In this document: piece after piece, positions 8,479 through 18,284 of the stretch
How the letters are laid out: every line of letters starts with the position of its first letter
Position numbering within the stretch: the stretch's first letter is position 1
Assembly (NCBI GenBank): GCA_023457035.1
Contig: JAEWNN010000116.1
Coordinates: 3,825-67,824 of the forward strand
Direction of reading: 5' to 3'
DNA from: Verrucomicrobiota bacterium
Lineage (GTDB): Bacteria > Verrucomicrobiota > Verrucomicrobiia > Opitutales > Opitutaceae
DNA length: 64,000 bases
Translations under genes and position numbers: made by a program
The notes under the pieces: generated by a model
What the model saw: the letters and a program-made list of their open reading frames with translations, nothing else
What the model was told of the DNA's origin: nothing
Database searches by the model: none

Positions 8479-11400
8479 ATGACCACCCCATCTCTCGATG
8501 CTGCCAACTCCAGCGTCTCACCCACCACTCCGGTCCCAGCGGCCCCTGAGCTCTCCCTCGTCCACGACTCCGCGCTCAACTACGCCTTCCAGCAGAACGC
8601 CATCCCGGTCGTGAAGGAGCTGCGGTTCCAGAACGACACTACCGCCCGCAAGGATCTCGTCATCCGCGTGTCGACCGAGCCTGCGTTCGCCACACCGGAG
8701 GAACTCCGCATTCAGTCCATCGAACCCAACGGTGAATTCCGCATCGCGCCCCTCGACCTGAAACTCAGCCCCGACTATCTCGCCGGGCTTAACGAGAAGG
8801 TAGCCGGCCTGCTCAAAGTCGAGGTGGTTGAGGGCGACGCCACACTCTGCTCGCGCACCGAGTCTGTCTCGCTGCTCGCGCATAACGAATGGTGCGGGCT
8901 CGTCGCCCTGCCGGAGATCCTCGCCGCCTTCATCCTACCCAACGACCCGGCGTTGATGCCGGTCCTTGGGCACGCCTCCGACCTGCTCCGCGAGACAACC
9001 GGCCGCGGTGCGCTCAACGGATACCAGGACAAGAACCGCAAACGCGCCTGGGATCAGGTTGCCGCCATCTACCGGGCCGTGGCCGAACTCGGCATCCGCT
9101 ACATCAATCCCCCCGCCAGTTTCGAAAGCACCGGCCAGAAGGTATCCTTCCCCGCCCAGATCGTCGCGGAGCGTTTCGGCACCTGCCTCGACTTGGCCCT
9201 GTTGTTCGCCGCCTGTTGCGAGCGCGCCGGCCTGCACCCGCTCGTGCTCATGCACGAGGGGCACGCCTACGCCGGCTGCTGGTTGGAGGAGCGGACATTC
9301 CCCGAACCGGCCGCAGAGGGTGCCGATGTGCTGCAACAAGTCCGCAAGCACGAGACCGAGTCGCTCCTCACAGTCTTCGAGACAACACTCGTCGCCAGCG
9401 AAGCACCCGGCGTGTTGGTCGATGCCGAGCGTGCGGCACGTGCGCACCTACAAACGGAGAAGCCGTTCCGCCTCGCGCTGGACGTTCGCCGCGCCCGCAT
9501 CGCGCGCATCGTGCCACTGCCCATTGCAGGCCAAAGAGCGGCCGAGACCACGAACGGCCCGGCTACCGTAGATGTCGTCGAAGGCATCGGCAGTCGCGAT
9601 TTCTCCGAGCCGCTCGTCCCCGTCACTCCCGGCACCGACCGACCCGCGACACGAATCGACCAGTGGAAAAGCCGGTTGCTCGACCTCAGCCTGCGCAACC
9701 GGCTCCTGAACTTCCGGGAAACCAAGTCCACCATCCGGCTCCTCTCCGCAGCGCCCGAACGCGTGGAAGACGAGTTGGCGGCGGAAAACGAGCTCGCCCT
9801 CCGTCCCCGGCCCAAACTGATGAGCGAGGATGACCCGCGCCATGGGGCAACGCTGTCCAAACAGCAGCGCGCCGATGCGCTCGCCGCCCACCTTGCGGAC
9901 GATTTGCAGAACGGTCGCCTGCACACGCACCTCGACGAGGACGAGCACGCGCGGCGACTCACCGAGCTATATCGCACCGCCCGCAACGCGCTCGAAGAGA
10001 ACGGCACCAACACGCTCTTCGCCGCCGTCGGCATCCTCGAATGGCGCGAGACCGAGCACAGCGACCGTGTCTTTCGCGCGCCCCTGCTCCTCGTGCCCGT
10101 CGAGCTGAAACGAAAGTCCGTGCTCGAAGGGTTCTCCCTCCGCCGCCTCGACGAGGAAACCCGCCTCAACGTCACCCTCATGGAGATGCTGCGGCAACAC
10201 TTCCAGAAGGACATCGCCGGCCTCGACCCGCTCCCCGAAGACGAGACCGGCGTGAACGTCGCCCGCGTCTTCCAACTCTTCCGCGACGCGGTGCGCGACC
10301 TCCCCGGTTGGGAGGTGAAGGACGACATCTGGCTCGGCCAGTTCTCCTTCACGAAATTCCTCCTCTGGAAAGATCTCGCCGATCGGCTCGACGACCTTAC
10401 CCGCAACCGCATCGTCAACCACCTCGTCAACGCCGCCGGCACACCCTACGACAACCCGCCCGACGACATCACACCGGCCCATCTCGACGACCGGTTCCAC
10501 CCGCGCGACGTGTTCTGTCCGCGCAGCGCCGACTCGTCCCAGCTCGCAGCGGTCATGGCCGCCGCGGCCGGCCACGACTTCGTGCTCGAAGGTCCGCCCG
10601 GTACCGGAAAATCGCAGACGATCACCAACATCATCGCCCACTGCCTGGCGCACGGGAAGCGCGTGCTCTTCGTGGCCGAGAAACGCGCTGCGCTCGATGT
10701 CGTGCACAGGCGCCTGCGCGAGGAAGGGCTCGAGCCGTTCTGCCTCGAACTGCACTCCAACAAGATCGGCAAGGCCGACGTGCTGGCACAATTCGACCGC
10801 AGCCTGAAGTTCATGGCCGAGACAAGCGCGGGCGATTGGGAGCGTCGCACCGCCGAGCTCGAGCGCCTGCGCGCCGCGCTCAACGACTACACTCGCGCCC
10901 TGCACCGGTGCGCGCCCTGCGGCCTCAGTGCGCACGCCTGCCTCGACTACCTCCTGCCTCGGCAGAACGAGACGACCGTGCGGCTGGACGCTTGGGCGAA
11001 CCTCCTCGAAACGACCGCCGCCGAGCTGGACAACACGAGGTTGCTCGCCCGCCAACTCCAGGAGCGCTCGCGCGCCGTCATGCCCTTGCACGATCACCCG
11101 CTGGCCTCGCTGGCCTGCGAGGAGTGGTCGCCGACCTGGGCCGAGCGTACGCCGGAGCTCATCCGCACCTTGGCCGATCAGACGGCTCTCACCGCGACCG
11201 CCACCCACGAACTACGGATTTGGCTGCGTTGCCCGGGCGAGTCCGTGTCGCATCGCCAATTGCAGGATCTGCGCGCCTTGACCGAAAGCCTTGCATCGCC
11301 GGAGCCGGTCGGACCGGCCTTCGCCACGACGCCGTGGCGCCAACTGGCGGCCGATCTCGACCGGTGGATTTCCGTCGTTCGCGAGCGCGCCGCGGTACGC

Positions 11401-13764
11401 TCACGGTTGGGCGGCTATGACGAGGCCAAGCTTCTCGCCCTCGATCTCGATGCCCTGAAAGCCAAGTGGACTTCGGCCCAGTCGTCGTGGTTCCTGATGA
11501 AGTGGCTCCGCATCGGCGGCGTGCGCCGAGTGCTCCGCACGGCCCGCCCGGATCAATCCCGCCCGGAGGCGGCGAAGTTGGGCGAGCACCTCGACGACGC
11601 GTTGCGCCTGCGCGCGCTGACCGCCGAGCTCGCCGCCGCCGCGCCCGTTGCCCAGGCCTGCCTTGGCACTGTTTGGGCAAATGGAGAGCCAGAACCTGAT
11701 GCGATGGCCCGAGCCCGGACGTGGGGCGAGGCGCTCCATGCCCGCATGCTAGCCTGCGCGGGCGACGACCTCGTCTGGCTGGGGCAACTCCGGCAGCTCC
11801 TCGCCGCCCTGTTCGCCGAAGGCTCGTCGGCCTATGCCGCCGGCACCACCATCGGACTGCGCCTGTCGCGCTATCGCGAAGCATTGGACGCTTTCGCGGC
11901 AACCTTGGAGCGATTCGCAGCCGAGGTGAAGCTGCGCCGCGAGATCGTGGACGAGGCCCCGGACCATCTCGCGGCGGTGCGCACGCTCGCCGAGCGCGTG
12001 TCCGCTGACTGGAGGCAGATCCGCGAATGGTGTTCCTGGCAGAAGGCGCGCCGGGCAGCGGTCGGAACCGGTCTCGCGCCGGTCATCGCCGCACTGGAGT
12101 TGCCGGACGGAGCGACGTTGGAAGTGCCCGCGTTGTTCGAGCGAAGTTTCCGCCGCGCATTGCTGTTCAGCCTCATCGAACGGGAACCCGCCTTGCGGGA
12201 GTTCTTCGGCCGTGAACACGACGAACGCATCGAGCGTTTCCGCGAACTGGACGAGAAGATCGCTTCGCTGTCGCGCGAACTCATCCGAGCCCGCTTGGCC
12301 GCCGGCATCCCGCGCGACCAAGGAATCGCCGAGGTGCCCAAGGCGGAGATCGGACTGCTGCGCAAGGAACTCGGCAAGCGCATGCGCCATATCCCTGTGC
12401 GCAAGCTCCTCGCCGGCATCCCGAAGCTGCTACCGCGGCTCAAGCCATGCGTGCTCATGAGTCCGCTCTCGGTCGCCCAATACCTCGAGGCCACGCACGA
12501 GACGTTCGATCTGGTTATCTTCGACGAGGCGTCGCAGATCCCGGTCTGGGACGCGATCGGAGCCATCGCGCGTGGCAAACAGCTGATCATGGTCGGAGAC
12601 CCCAAGCAGCTTCCGCCGACCAACTTCTTCGGCAGCAGCAACGACGACGAGGACGACCTCACGCCGGAGACGCACAAGGACCTCGAAAGCGTGCTCGACG
12701 AGTTGATGAGCCATCAGGTGCGCCACAAACACCTGCAGTGGCACTACCGCAGCCGGCACGAGGGCCTGATCACCTTCAGCAACCGCCAGTACTACGAAAA
12801 CGATCTGCTCACCTTCCCCTCGCCCGAATCGGGCCTGGGCGGCGTTCGGATGAAGCACCTGCCGCAAGCGCGCTACGACAAAGGCAAGTCACGCACCAAT
12901 CTGGGCGAAGCCCGCGCATTGGTTGACGAACTCGTCACTCACCTGCGCGCCACTGGCGGGCCCCGCCGTTCCTATGGCGTGGTGACCTTCAGCCTGCCGC
13001 AGCAACAGCTCGTCGAAAACCTCCTCGACGAGGAGCGCCGCAAATATCCGGAGATCGAGAGCCACTTCGGCGACGAGCCGCCGGTCGAGGGCGAACCGGT
13101 ATTCGTCAAGAACTTGGAGAATGTGCAGGGCGACGAGCGCGACGTGATCCTGTTCTCCATCTGCTACGGGCCGGACGAGGCGGGCAAGGTCGCCATGAAC
13201 TTCGGTCCGCTCAACCGCGACGGCGGCGAGCGCCGCCTCAACGTCGCCATCACCCGAGCCAAACACGAGGTGCTAGTCTTCAGCGGACTGCGCGCCGACC
13301 AGATCGACCTCACCCGCACGCGGGCCCGCGGCGTGCGCGACCTCAAGTTGTTCCTCGACTACGCCGAACGCGGCCCGCGGGCGCTGGCTGCCGCGACGAC
13401 CGCCTCGGGATCGGCCGAAGCCGATTCCGAGTTCGAGAAGCTGGTCGCCGACCGCCTCCGCTCCGCCGGCTACGAGGTACATCACCAGGTCGGCTGCTCC
13501 GGCTACCGGATCGATCTGGCGGCGGTCGATCCGACCGCGCCGGGCCGCTACCTGCTCGGCATCGAGTGCGATGGCGCGACCTACCACCGCGCCGCCACCG
13601 CCCGCGACCGCGACAAGCTCCGCCAGCTCATCCTCGAAGGCCTCGGCTGGAGGCTCCACCGCATCTGGTCCACCGACTGGTGGCACGACGCCGACAAGGA
13701 GATGGGAAAGCTGCTCCAGTATCTGCGAGAGCTGCGCCCATCAGGGGGCGGGGACTCGAACTGA
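8479..13764 (+). CDS. hhe: DUF4011-helicase-Vsr protein, Hhe-type anti-phage defence candidate
   Basis: The protein has 1761 residues. An N-terminal part contains a transglutaminase-like segment (FGTCLDLALLFAACC with Cys236, and HEGHAYAG with His262). DUF4011 begins near residue 393 (QWKSRLLDLSLRNRLLNF). The SF1 helicase core has Walker A GPPGTGKS at 705-712, Walker B DEAS at 1349-1352, GDPKQLPP, the YRSRHEGL segment and VAITRAKHEVLVF. The last 115 residues look like a Vsr/PD-(D/E)XK nuclease (SEFEKLVADRL, YRIDLA, GIECDG near 1694). Gao and colleagues (2020) described this architecture as the Hhe defence gene. The ATG at 8479 is chosen because similarity begins soon after it. The role is inferred from the family; target and trigger are unknown. 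Confidence 0.85.
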   Translation: MTTPSLDAANSSVSPTTPVPAAPELSLVHDSALNYAFQQNAIPVVKELRFQNDTTARKDLVIRVSTEPAFATPEELRIQSIEPNGEFRIAPLDLKLSPDYLAGLNEKVAGLLKVEVVEGDATLCSRTESVSLLAHNEWCGLVALPEILAAFILPNDPALMPVLGHASDLLRETTGRGALNGYQDKNRKRAWDQVAAIYRAVAELGIRYINPPASFESTGQKVSFPAQIVAERFGTCLDLALLFAACCERAGLHPLVLMHEGHAYAGCWLEERTFPEPAAEGADVLQQVRKHETESLLTVFETTLVASEAPGVLVDAERAARAHLQTEKPFRLALDVRRARIARIVPLPIAGQRAAETTNGPATVDVVEGIGSRDFSEPLVPVTPGTDRPATRIDQWKSRLLDLSLRNRLLNFRETKSTIRLLSAAPERVEDELAAENELALRPRPKLMSEDDPRHGATLSKQQRADALAAHLADDLQNGRLHTHLDEDEHARRLTELYRTARNALEENGTNTLFAAVGILEWRETEHSDRVFRAPLLLVPVELKRKSVLEGFSLRRLDEETRLNVTLMEMLRQHFQKDIAGLDPLPEDETGVNVARVFQLFRDAVRDLPGWEVKDDIWLGQFSFTKFLLWKDLADRLDDLTRNRIVNHLVNAAGTPYDNPPDDITPAHLDDRFHPRDVFCPRSADSSQLAAVMAAAAGHDFVLEGPPGTGKSQTITNIIAHCLAHGKRVLFVAEKRAALDVVHRRLREEGLEPFCLELHSNKIGKADVLAQFDRSLKFMAETSAGDWERRTAELERLRAALNDYTRALHRCAPCGLSAHACLDYLLPRQNETTVRLDAWANLLETTAAELDNTRLLARQLQERSRAVMPLHDHPLASLACEEWSPTWAERTPELIRTLADQTALTATATHELRIWLRCPGESVSHRQLQDLRALTESLASPEPVGPAFATTPWRQLAADLDRWISVVRERAAVRSRLGGYDEAKLLALDLDALKAKWTSAQSSWFLMKWLRIGGVRRVLRTARPDQSRPEAAKLGEHLDDALRLRALTAELAAAAPVAQACLGTVWANGEPEPDAMARARTWGEALHARMLACAGDDLVWLGQLRQLLAALFAEGSSAYAAGTTIGLRLSRYREALDAFAATLERFAAEVKLRREIVDEAPDHLAAVRTLAERVSADWRQIREWCSWQKARRAAVGTGLAPVIAALELPDGATLEVPALFERSFRRALLFSLIEREPALREFFGREHDERIERFRELDEKIASLSRELIRARLAAGIPRDQGIAEVPKAEIGLLRKELGKRMRHIPVRKLLAGIPKLLPRLKPCVLMSPLSVAQYLEATHETFDLVIFDEASQIPVWDAIGAIARGKQLIMVGDPKQLPPTNFFGSSNDDEDDLTPETHKDLESVLDELMSHQVRHKHLQWHYRSRHEGLITFSNRQYYENDLLTFPSPESGLGGVRMKHLPQARYDKGKSRTNLGEARALVDELVTHLRATGGPRRSYGVVTFSLPQQQLVENLLDEERRKYPEIESHFGDEPPVEGEPVFVKNLENVQGDERDVILFSICYGPDEAGKVAMNFGPLNRDGGERRLNVAITRAKHEVLVFSGLRADQIDLTRTRARGVRDLKLFLDYAERGPRALAAATTASGSAEADSEFEKLVADRLRSAGYEVHHQVGCSGYRIDLAAVDPTAPGRYLLGIECDGATYHRAATARDRDKLRQLILEGLGWRLHRIWSTDWWHDADKEMGKLLQYLRELRPSGGGDSN

Positions 13765-13877
13765 TGAAGTGGCAACAGTGCCTTCGCAGAACCTTCGCCC
13801 ACTCCTGACTCAGTATCCCCAAAACACCTGAAGTCGCTTCCGCCCAACGGACAGCGAGTCAGTCAGCAAAATCACCT

Positions 13878-15035
13878 ATGGCTTGGCGCTTCCGCAAATC
13901 CTTCAGCCCGTTCCCGGGCATCCGCCTAACTCTTGGCCCGTCGGGCATCACGACTTCGGTGGGAGTCGGTGTATTCCGGATTACCAATGGTCCAGGTGGC
14001 ACTGCGCTCACTGCCCGCGTTCCCGGCACCGGCATCTCATACCGCGAGCCCTTGCACGGTCACTCCCCAGACCGCCCACCATCCTCCGATAGTCAATCAG
14101 GCGGGATTACTGAACCGCCCTGGGGACACTCTCCACCGAACGGTGCACGGGAAGTCCGCAGCGCCGCATGCGAATCACTTACCTCCCCGAGTCTCCGCGA
14201 ATTCAAGAATCTGCTTTCCGAAGCCCGGCTTGAGCACGCACAGATCGAGAACGAACTCACCGATGCGAAACGGCAGGAGGCCCGTGAAGTCGGCCGGTAC
14301 GAACGATGGAATAACGGATTCCTGTTCCGCAGGCTCTTCAAGGAGAAGTTCCGACATCTCGCGCTCGCTGCCGAGGAGTGTTCCGCTCGACGTGCTGAAC
14401 TTGAGGAGCAGGAGCGATTGTCGCACCTGCAAACCGAAGTCGCAGTGCCCGCCTCAGTTGCCACGGCGTTCGGCGCATTGTGCGCAGAGTTCATGCAGCT
14501 CGCCCAGTCACGTCGGATCTGGGACACCACCTCACATCGGTCAAACGACCGTGCACGCGAACGAACGCTCGCAGACACGACAGTCACACGCCAACCCGTC
14601 ACATTCCGGATGGGTAGCGTCGACGTGATCGAAATCGACCACCCAGGCCCGTTCCCGGTGCTGGAAAACGCAAATGGTGGAACCCTCTATCTCTACCCAG
14701 CCTTCATTCTCTACTTCGAGAATGCCGACCGCTTTGCCCTGCTGGAATACAGGGATGTCTCGCTGCACCCCAAGACGACACGCTTCATCGAAAGTGAAAC
14801 GGTGCCTGCCGATGCCGAAGTGGTCGGGCAAACGTGGGCGAAGTGTAACAAGGACGGATCGCGGGACCGCCGCTTCGCCGGCAACCACGAGATACCCATG
14901 GTACGCTACGGTGAGTTCACCCTGAAGTCTCCTGGCGGATTGGAAGAGTGCTACACCTTTAGCAGCGCCCCGAAGACCGACTCATTCGTTCGCGCATGGA
15001 GCACCTTCGTCGAAGCCACCCGTCTCTCGACCTAA
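13878..15035 (+). CDS. DUF4236 domain protein
   Basis: The protein has 385 residues. The first 55 residues are a DUF4236 domain (MAWRFRKSFSPFPGIRLTLG, then GPGGTALTARVPGTGISY). A polar linker follows, then a predicted coiled coil at about 105-185 (LEHAQIENELTDAKRQEA, LEEQERLSHLQTE), then a C-terminal beta-rich domain of about 170 residues that I do not recognise. The function of DUF4236 is unknown; it occurs widely in mobile and defence-rich DNA. It lies 113 bp after the helicase gene on the same strand and may be an accessory of that locus. Its codon use looks less biased to G and C than that of the glycosidase genes, hinting at transfer. Confidence 0.75.
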   Translation: MAWRFRKSFSPFPGIRLTLGPSGITTSVGVGVFRITNGPGGTALTARVPGTGISYREPLHGHSPDRPPSSDSQSGGITEPPWGHSPPNGAREVRSAACESLTSPSLREFKNLLSEARLEHAQIENELTDAKRQEAREVGRYERWNNGFLFRRLFKEKFRHLALAAEECSARRAELEEQERLSHLQTEVAVPASVATAFGALCAEFMQLAQSRRIWDTTSHRSNDRARERTLADTTVTRQPVTFRMGSVDVIEIDHPGPFPVLENANGGTLYLYPAFILYFENADRFALLEYRDVSLHPKTTRFIESETVPADAEVVGQTWAKCNKDGSRDRRFAGNHEIPMVRYGEFTLKSPGGLEECYTFSSAPKTDSFVRAWSTFVEATRLST

Positions 15036-15125
15036 AACGGGAACTGAACCTTCTTCCGGCTGCCGCCCAATCCGCATTCCGAAATCCGCGATCTCGCAGA
15101 CTCTTCCGCAGGGAGAACGCAAATC

Positions 15126-15433
15126 TCAGCCTCCCGCCCTCGCCCTGAGCTGCCCGCACGCCCCGTCGATCGCGGCGCCGCGGGGGCGGCGGAAATGGGC
15201 GACGATCCCGCGGGCGTGCAGTTCGTCGAGGAACACGCCGACGGTCTCGCGCGGGGGCGGCTCGTAGGCCACGCCGCTCAGGCCCGGACCGGTCGGGTTG
15301 TAGGTGAGCAGATCCACGTGCATCCGGCGTTTCTCTAGGAGCGTCGCCCGTTGGCGCGCCTGCGCGGGCATGTCGTTCACGCCGCGCAGCAGGCCGTATT
15401 GGATGTTCGTGACCCAGCCTATCATCACGATCA
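15126..15433 (-). pseudogene. C-terminal remnant of an RlmN/Cfr-like radical SAM methyltransferase
   Basis: About 100 residues match the C-terminus of 23S rRNA A2503 methyltransferases: LLRGVND, then YNPTGPGLSGV, YEPP, VAHFRRPRGAAIDGACGQL. Full-length RlmN has about 350 residues with a CxxxCxxC cluster in the first half. None of that is present; above 15433 the similarity stops, and a promoter region of the GH3 gene follows. It is therefore a truncated remnant, not a functional enzyme. The piece is well conserved, including its stop codon at 15126-15128, so the truncation may be recent or the fragment could come from a rearrangement. Confidence 0.7.
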
Positions 15434-15601
15434 TGCGCAACCCATCGCCTGCGCATCGCACCACCGCCGCATCACGGGGGGTGGCCCGTCCGTTGCGCCC
15501 TTTGCACCGCGGCGCGGCCATTCCCACCGTCAATCATGGCGGCGCTCGCCGTGCTCACCGCGATGACTAGTTTCGGGCCAAGAGCACAACTTCCTGCACC
15601 G

Positions 15602-18085
15602 ATGCGCGCCACCCCTCCTTCCGTTCTCGCCATCCTGCCGCTCGCTGCGGCCACCCTTCTCGCCACCCCGCCGCCACCGGAATTCTTCGTCCCCGGCGCC
15701 GCGCCCGCCAACGCGCTCTACCGCGACGGCTGGATCGACCTGAACAAGAACGGTGTGCGCGACCCGTACGAGGACCCGACGCTGCCCGTCGACGCGCGCA
15801 TCGACGACCTGCTCTCGCGCATGACGCTCGAGGAGAAGACCGCGCAGATGACCACGCTCTACGGCTTCCCGCGCGTGTTGCAGGACGAGCTGCCGACCGA
15901 GGCGTGGAAGACCGCGTTCTGGAAGGACGGCATCGGCAACATCGACGAGCACATGAATGGCAACGAGGGGTGGACGCGCAACTTCGCCGACCCGGTCCAC
16001 GATCTGCCGTGGTCGCTCCACACGCAGGCGATCAACGAGGTGCAGCGCTGGTTCGTCGAGCAAACACGCCTCGGCATCCCGGTCGACTTCACCAACGAGG
16101 GCATCCGCGGCCTGCTCCACTCGAAGGCCACCAGTTTCCCGGCACAGCTCGCCGTCGGCGCCACGTTCGACGTGCCGCTCGTCGCCGAGATCGGCCGCAT
16201 CACCGGCCGCGAGGCGCGCGCCCTCGGCTACACCAACGTCTACTCGCCCGTGCTCGACCTCGCCCGCGACCCGCGCTGGGGCCGCACCACCGAGGCCTAC
16301 GGCGAGGAACCGTACCTCGTCACACAGTACGGCCTCGCGCAGGTGCGCGGCATCCAGGGCGAACACGTCGTCTCCACCCTCAAGCACTTCGCTGTCTACA
16401 GCATCCCGAAGGGCGGTCGCGACGGCGAGGCGCGCACCGACCCGCAGGCCACCTGGCGCGAGATCCAGGAGCTCCACCTCGCGCCGTTCCGCGCCGCCGT
16501 GCGCGACGCCGGCGCGCTGGGCGTGATGGCATCGTACAACGACTACGACGGCGTGCCCGTCGAGGGCAGCCGCCTTTTCCTCACCGACATCCTGCGCCGC
16601 GAATACGGCTTCAACGGCTACGTCGTCTCCGACAGCGCCGCCGTCGAGTTCATCCACACCAAGCACCGCGTCGCCGCCACGCCCGCCGAGGCGATCCGCC
16701 AGTCCGTCGACGCCGGCCTGAACATCCGCACCAACTTCACCGCGCCAGAGGCCTACGGCGAACCGCTCCGCCAGCTCGTGCGCGACGGCAAGCTGCCCAT
16801 GTCGACGATCAACGCCCGCGTGCGCGACATTCTCCGCGTGAAGTTCTGGCTCGGCCTCTTCGACGCGCCCTACCGCGATCCGGCCGCCGCCACCACGCTC
16901 TTCGCCGATCCCGCCGCCGCGGCCGTCAGCGCGCGCGCCGCCCGCGAATCGATCGTCCTCCTCAAGAACGAGGCCAACGCGCTCCCGCTCGACCGCGCGA
17001 AATTGAAGAAAGTCCTCGTCGCCGGCCCGCTCGCCGACGACGCCCGCGGCTGGTGGTCGCGCTACGGCCCGCAACGGCTCGACTACATCACCCCGCTCGC
17101 CGGCCTGCGCGCGAAGTTCGGCCCCGCCGTCGAGGTGAAGTACGAGAAGGGCTGCGACGTGGTCGACGAGAACTTTCCCGAAAGCGACACGTTCAAAGAG
17201 CCGCTCTCCGCCGCCGCCCGCGCGCGGATCGACGTCGCCGTCGCCGCCGCGGCCGGTGTCGACCTGATCGTCGCCGTGCTCGGCGAGACCGAGGAGATCA
17301 GCCAGGAATCCGCCAGCCGCATCAGCCTCGATCTGCCCGGCCACCAGGAGGAGCTCCTCCGCGCGCTCCACGCCACCGGCAAGCCGCTCGTGCTCGTGCT
17401 CAGCAACGGCCGTCCGCTCAGCGTCAACTGGGCGCAGAAGCACGTGCCCGCCATCGTCGAGCTGTGGTTCCCCGGCGAGCAGGGCGGCGCGGCGCTGGCC
17501 GATGTGCTCTGCGGCGACTTCAATCCCTCGGGACGCCTCCCCATCACGTTCCCGAAGAGCGTCGGCCAGATCCCGCTGAACTTCCCCGCCCGCCCCGGCT
17601 CGCAGGACCGCGACTTCGGCCAGGTCTTCGGCCCGCTGTACCCGTTCGGCCACGGCCTGAGCTACACGACCTTCAGGTACGCCAACCTCCGCCTCACGCC
17701 CGAGCGCCAAAACCTGCCCTCCGCCGCGGTCACCGTCACGGCCGACATCACCAACACCGGCACTCGTGCCGGCGACGAGGTCGTACAACTCTACCTGCGC
17801 GACGATTACAGCTCCGTCACCACCTACGACAAGGCGCTGCGCGGCTTCGCCCGCGTGAGCCTCGCGCCTGGCGAGACGAAACCCGTCACCTTCACCCTCG
17901 GCCGCGCCGAGCTCGAGCTCTACGACCGCGCGCGGCATTGGACGGTCGAGCCCGGCCGGTTCACCGCGATGCTCGGCGCGTCGTCGGAGGATATCCGTCT
18001 CTACGGCACGTTCACGATCGCCGCACCCGACGGGTCCGCGCCCGAGGAGGCCCCGATCGACAACAGCAAGTTCGACCCACGGTGA
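15602..18085 (+). CDS. GH3 beta-glycosidase, secreted
   Basis: The protein has 827 residues. A signal peptide (VLAILPLAAATLLATPPP) supports the ATG at 15602; codons upstream in the same frame are less likely to be used. The GH3 barrel runs from about residue 50 to 380, with RDPRWGRTTEAYGEEP and the catalytic nucleophile Asp344 in YVVSDSAAV. The alpha/beta sandwich follows (LLKNEANALPLD, then GETEEISQESASR). An Fn3-like domain closes the protein (DEVVQLYLRDDYSSV). Substrate could be a beta-glucoside or beta-xyloside; the neighbouring xylan enzymes (GH115, GH43, GH10) favour xylo-oligosaccharides, but this is inference. It is the first gene of a plus-strand run of glycosidases. Confidence 0.88.
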   Translation: MRATPPSVLAILPLAAATLLATPPPPEFFVPGAAPANALYRDGWIDLNKNGVRDPYEDPTLPVDARIDDLLSRMTLEEKTAQMTTLYGFPRVLQDELPTEAWKTAFWKDGIGNIDEHMNGNEGWTRNFADPVHDLPWSLHTQAINEVQRWFVEQTRLGIPVDFTNEGIRGLLHSKATSFPAQLAVGATFDVPLVAEIGRITGREARALGYTNVYSPVLDLARDPRWGRTTEAYGEEPYLVTQYGLAQVRGIQGEHVVSTLKHFAVYSIPKGGRDGEARTDPQATWREIQELHLAPFRAAVRDAGALGVMASYNDYDGVPVEGSRLFLTDILRREYGFNGYVVSDSAAVEFIHTKHRVAATPAEAIRQSVDAGLNIRTNFTAPEAYGEPLRQLVRDGKLPMSTINARVRDILRVKFWLGLFDAPYRDPAAATTLFADPAAAAVSARAARESIVLLKNEANALPLDRAKLKKVLVAGPLADDARGWWSRYGPQRLDYITPLAGLRAKFGPAVEVKYEKGCDVVDENFPESDTFKEPLSAAARARIDVAVAAAAGVDLIVAVLGETEEISQESASRISLDLPGHQEELLRALHATGKPLVLVLSNGRPLSVNWAQKHVPAIVELWFPGEQGGAALADVLCGDFNPSGRLPITFPKSVGQIPLNFPARPGSQDRDFGQVFGPLYPFGHGLSYTTFRYANLRLTPERQNLPSAAVTVTADITNTGTRAGDEVVQLYLRDDYSSVTTYDKALRGFARVSLAPGETKPVTFTLGRAELELYDRARHWTVEPGRFTAMLGASSEDIRLYGTFTIAAPDGSAPEEAPIDNSKFDPR

Positions 18086-18284
18086 GGCGGGCCCTCGCCT
18101 GACGGGAAGCCCGCTCTTCCGTTCACTCCCCCCGTCGAGCAGGGGGCCGACCGTTCGCCGCGATGATCTTGCCATTGCGACAATGAGGGAGCCTGAACCT
18201 TCGCGCGCCCGGATGCCATCGGTGTTCTGACGGTGCGAGCGACCACGGGGTGGCGGTCCTCGCCCCGCCAAGCACGATGCGGGC

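Noticed and set aside
13745..13765. GGACTCGAACT, like the T-loop of a minus-strand tRNA, next to the helicase stop
   Set aside because: The T stem does not pair and no anticodon or acceptor arm can be built, so it is not a tRNA or an obvious attachment site.
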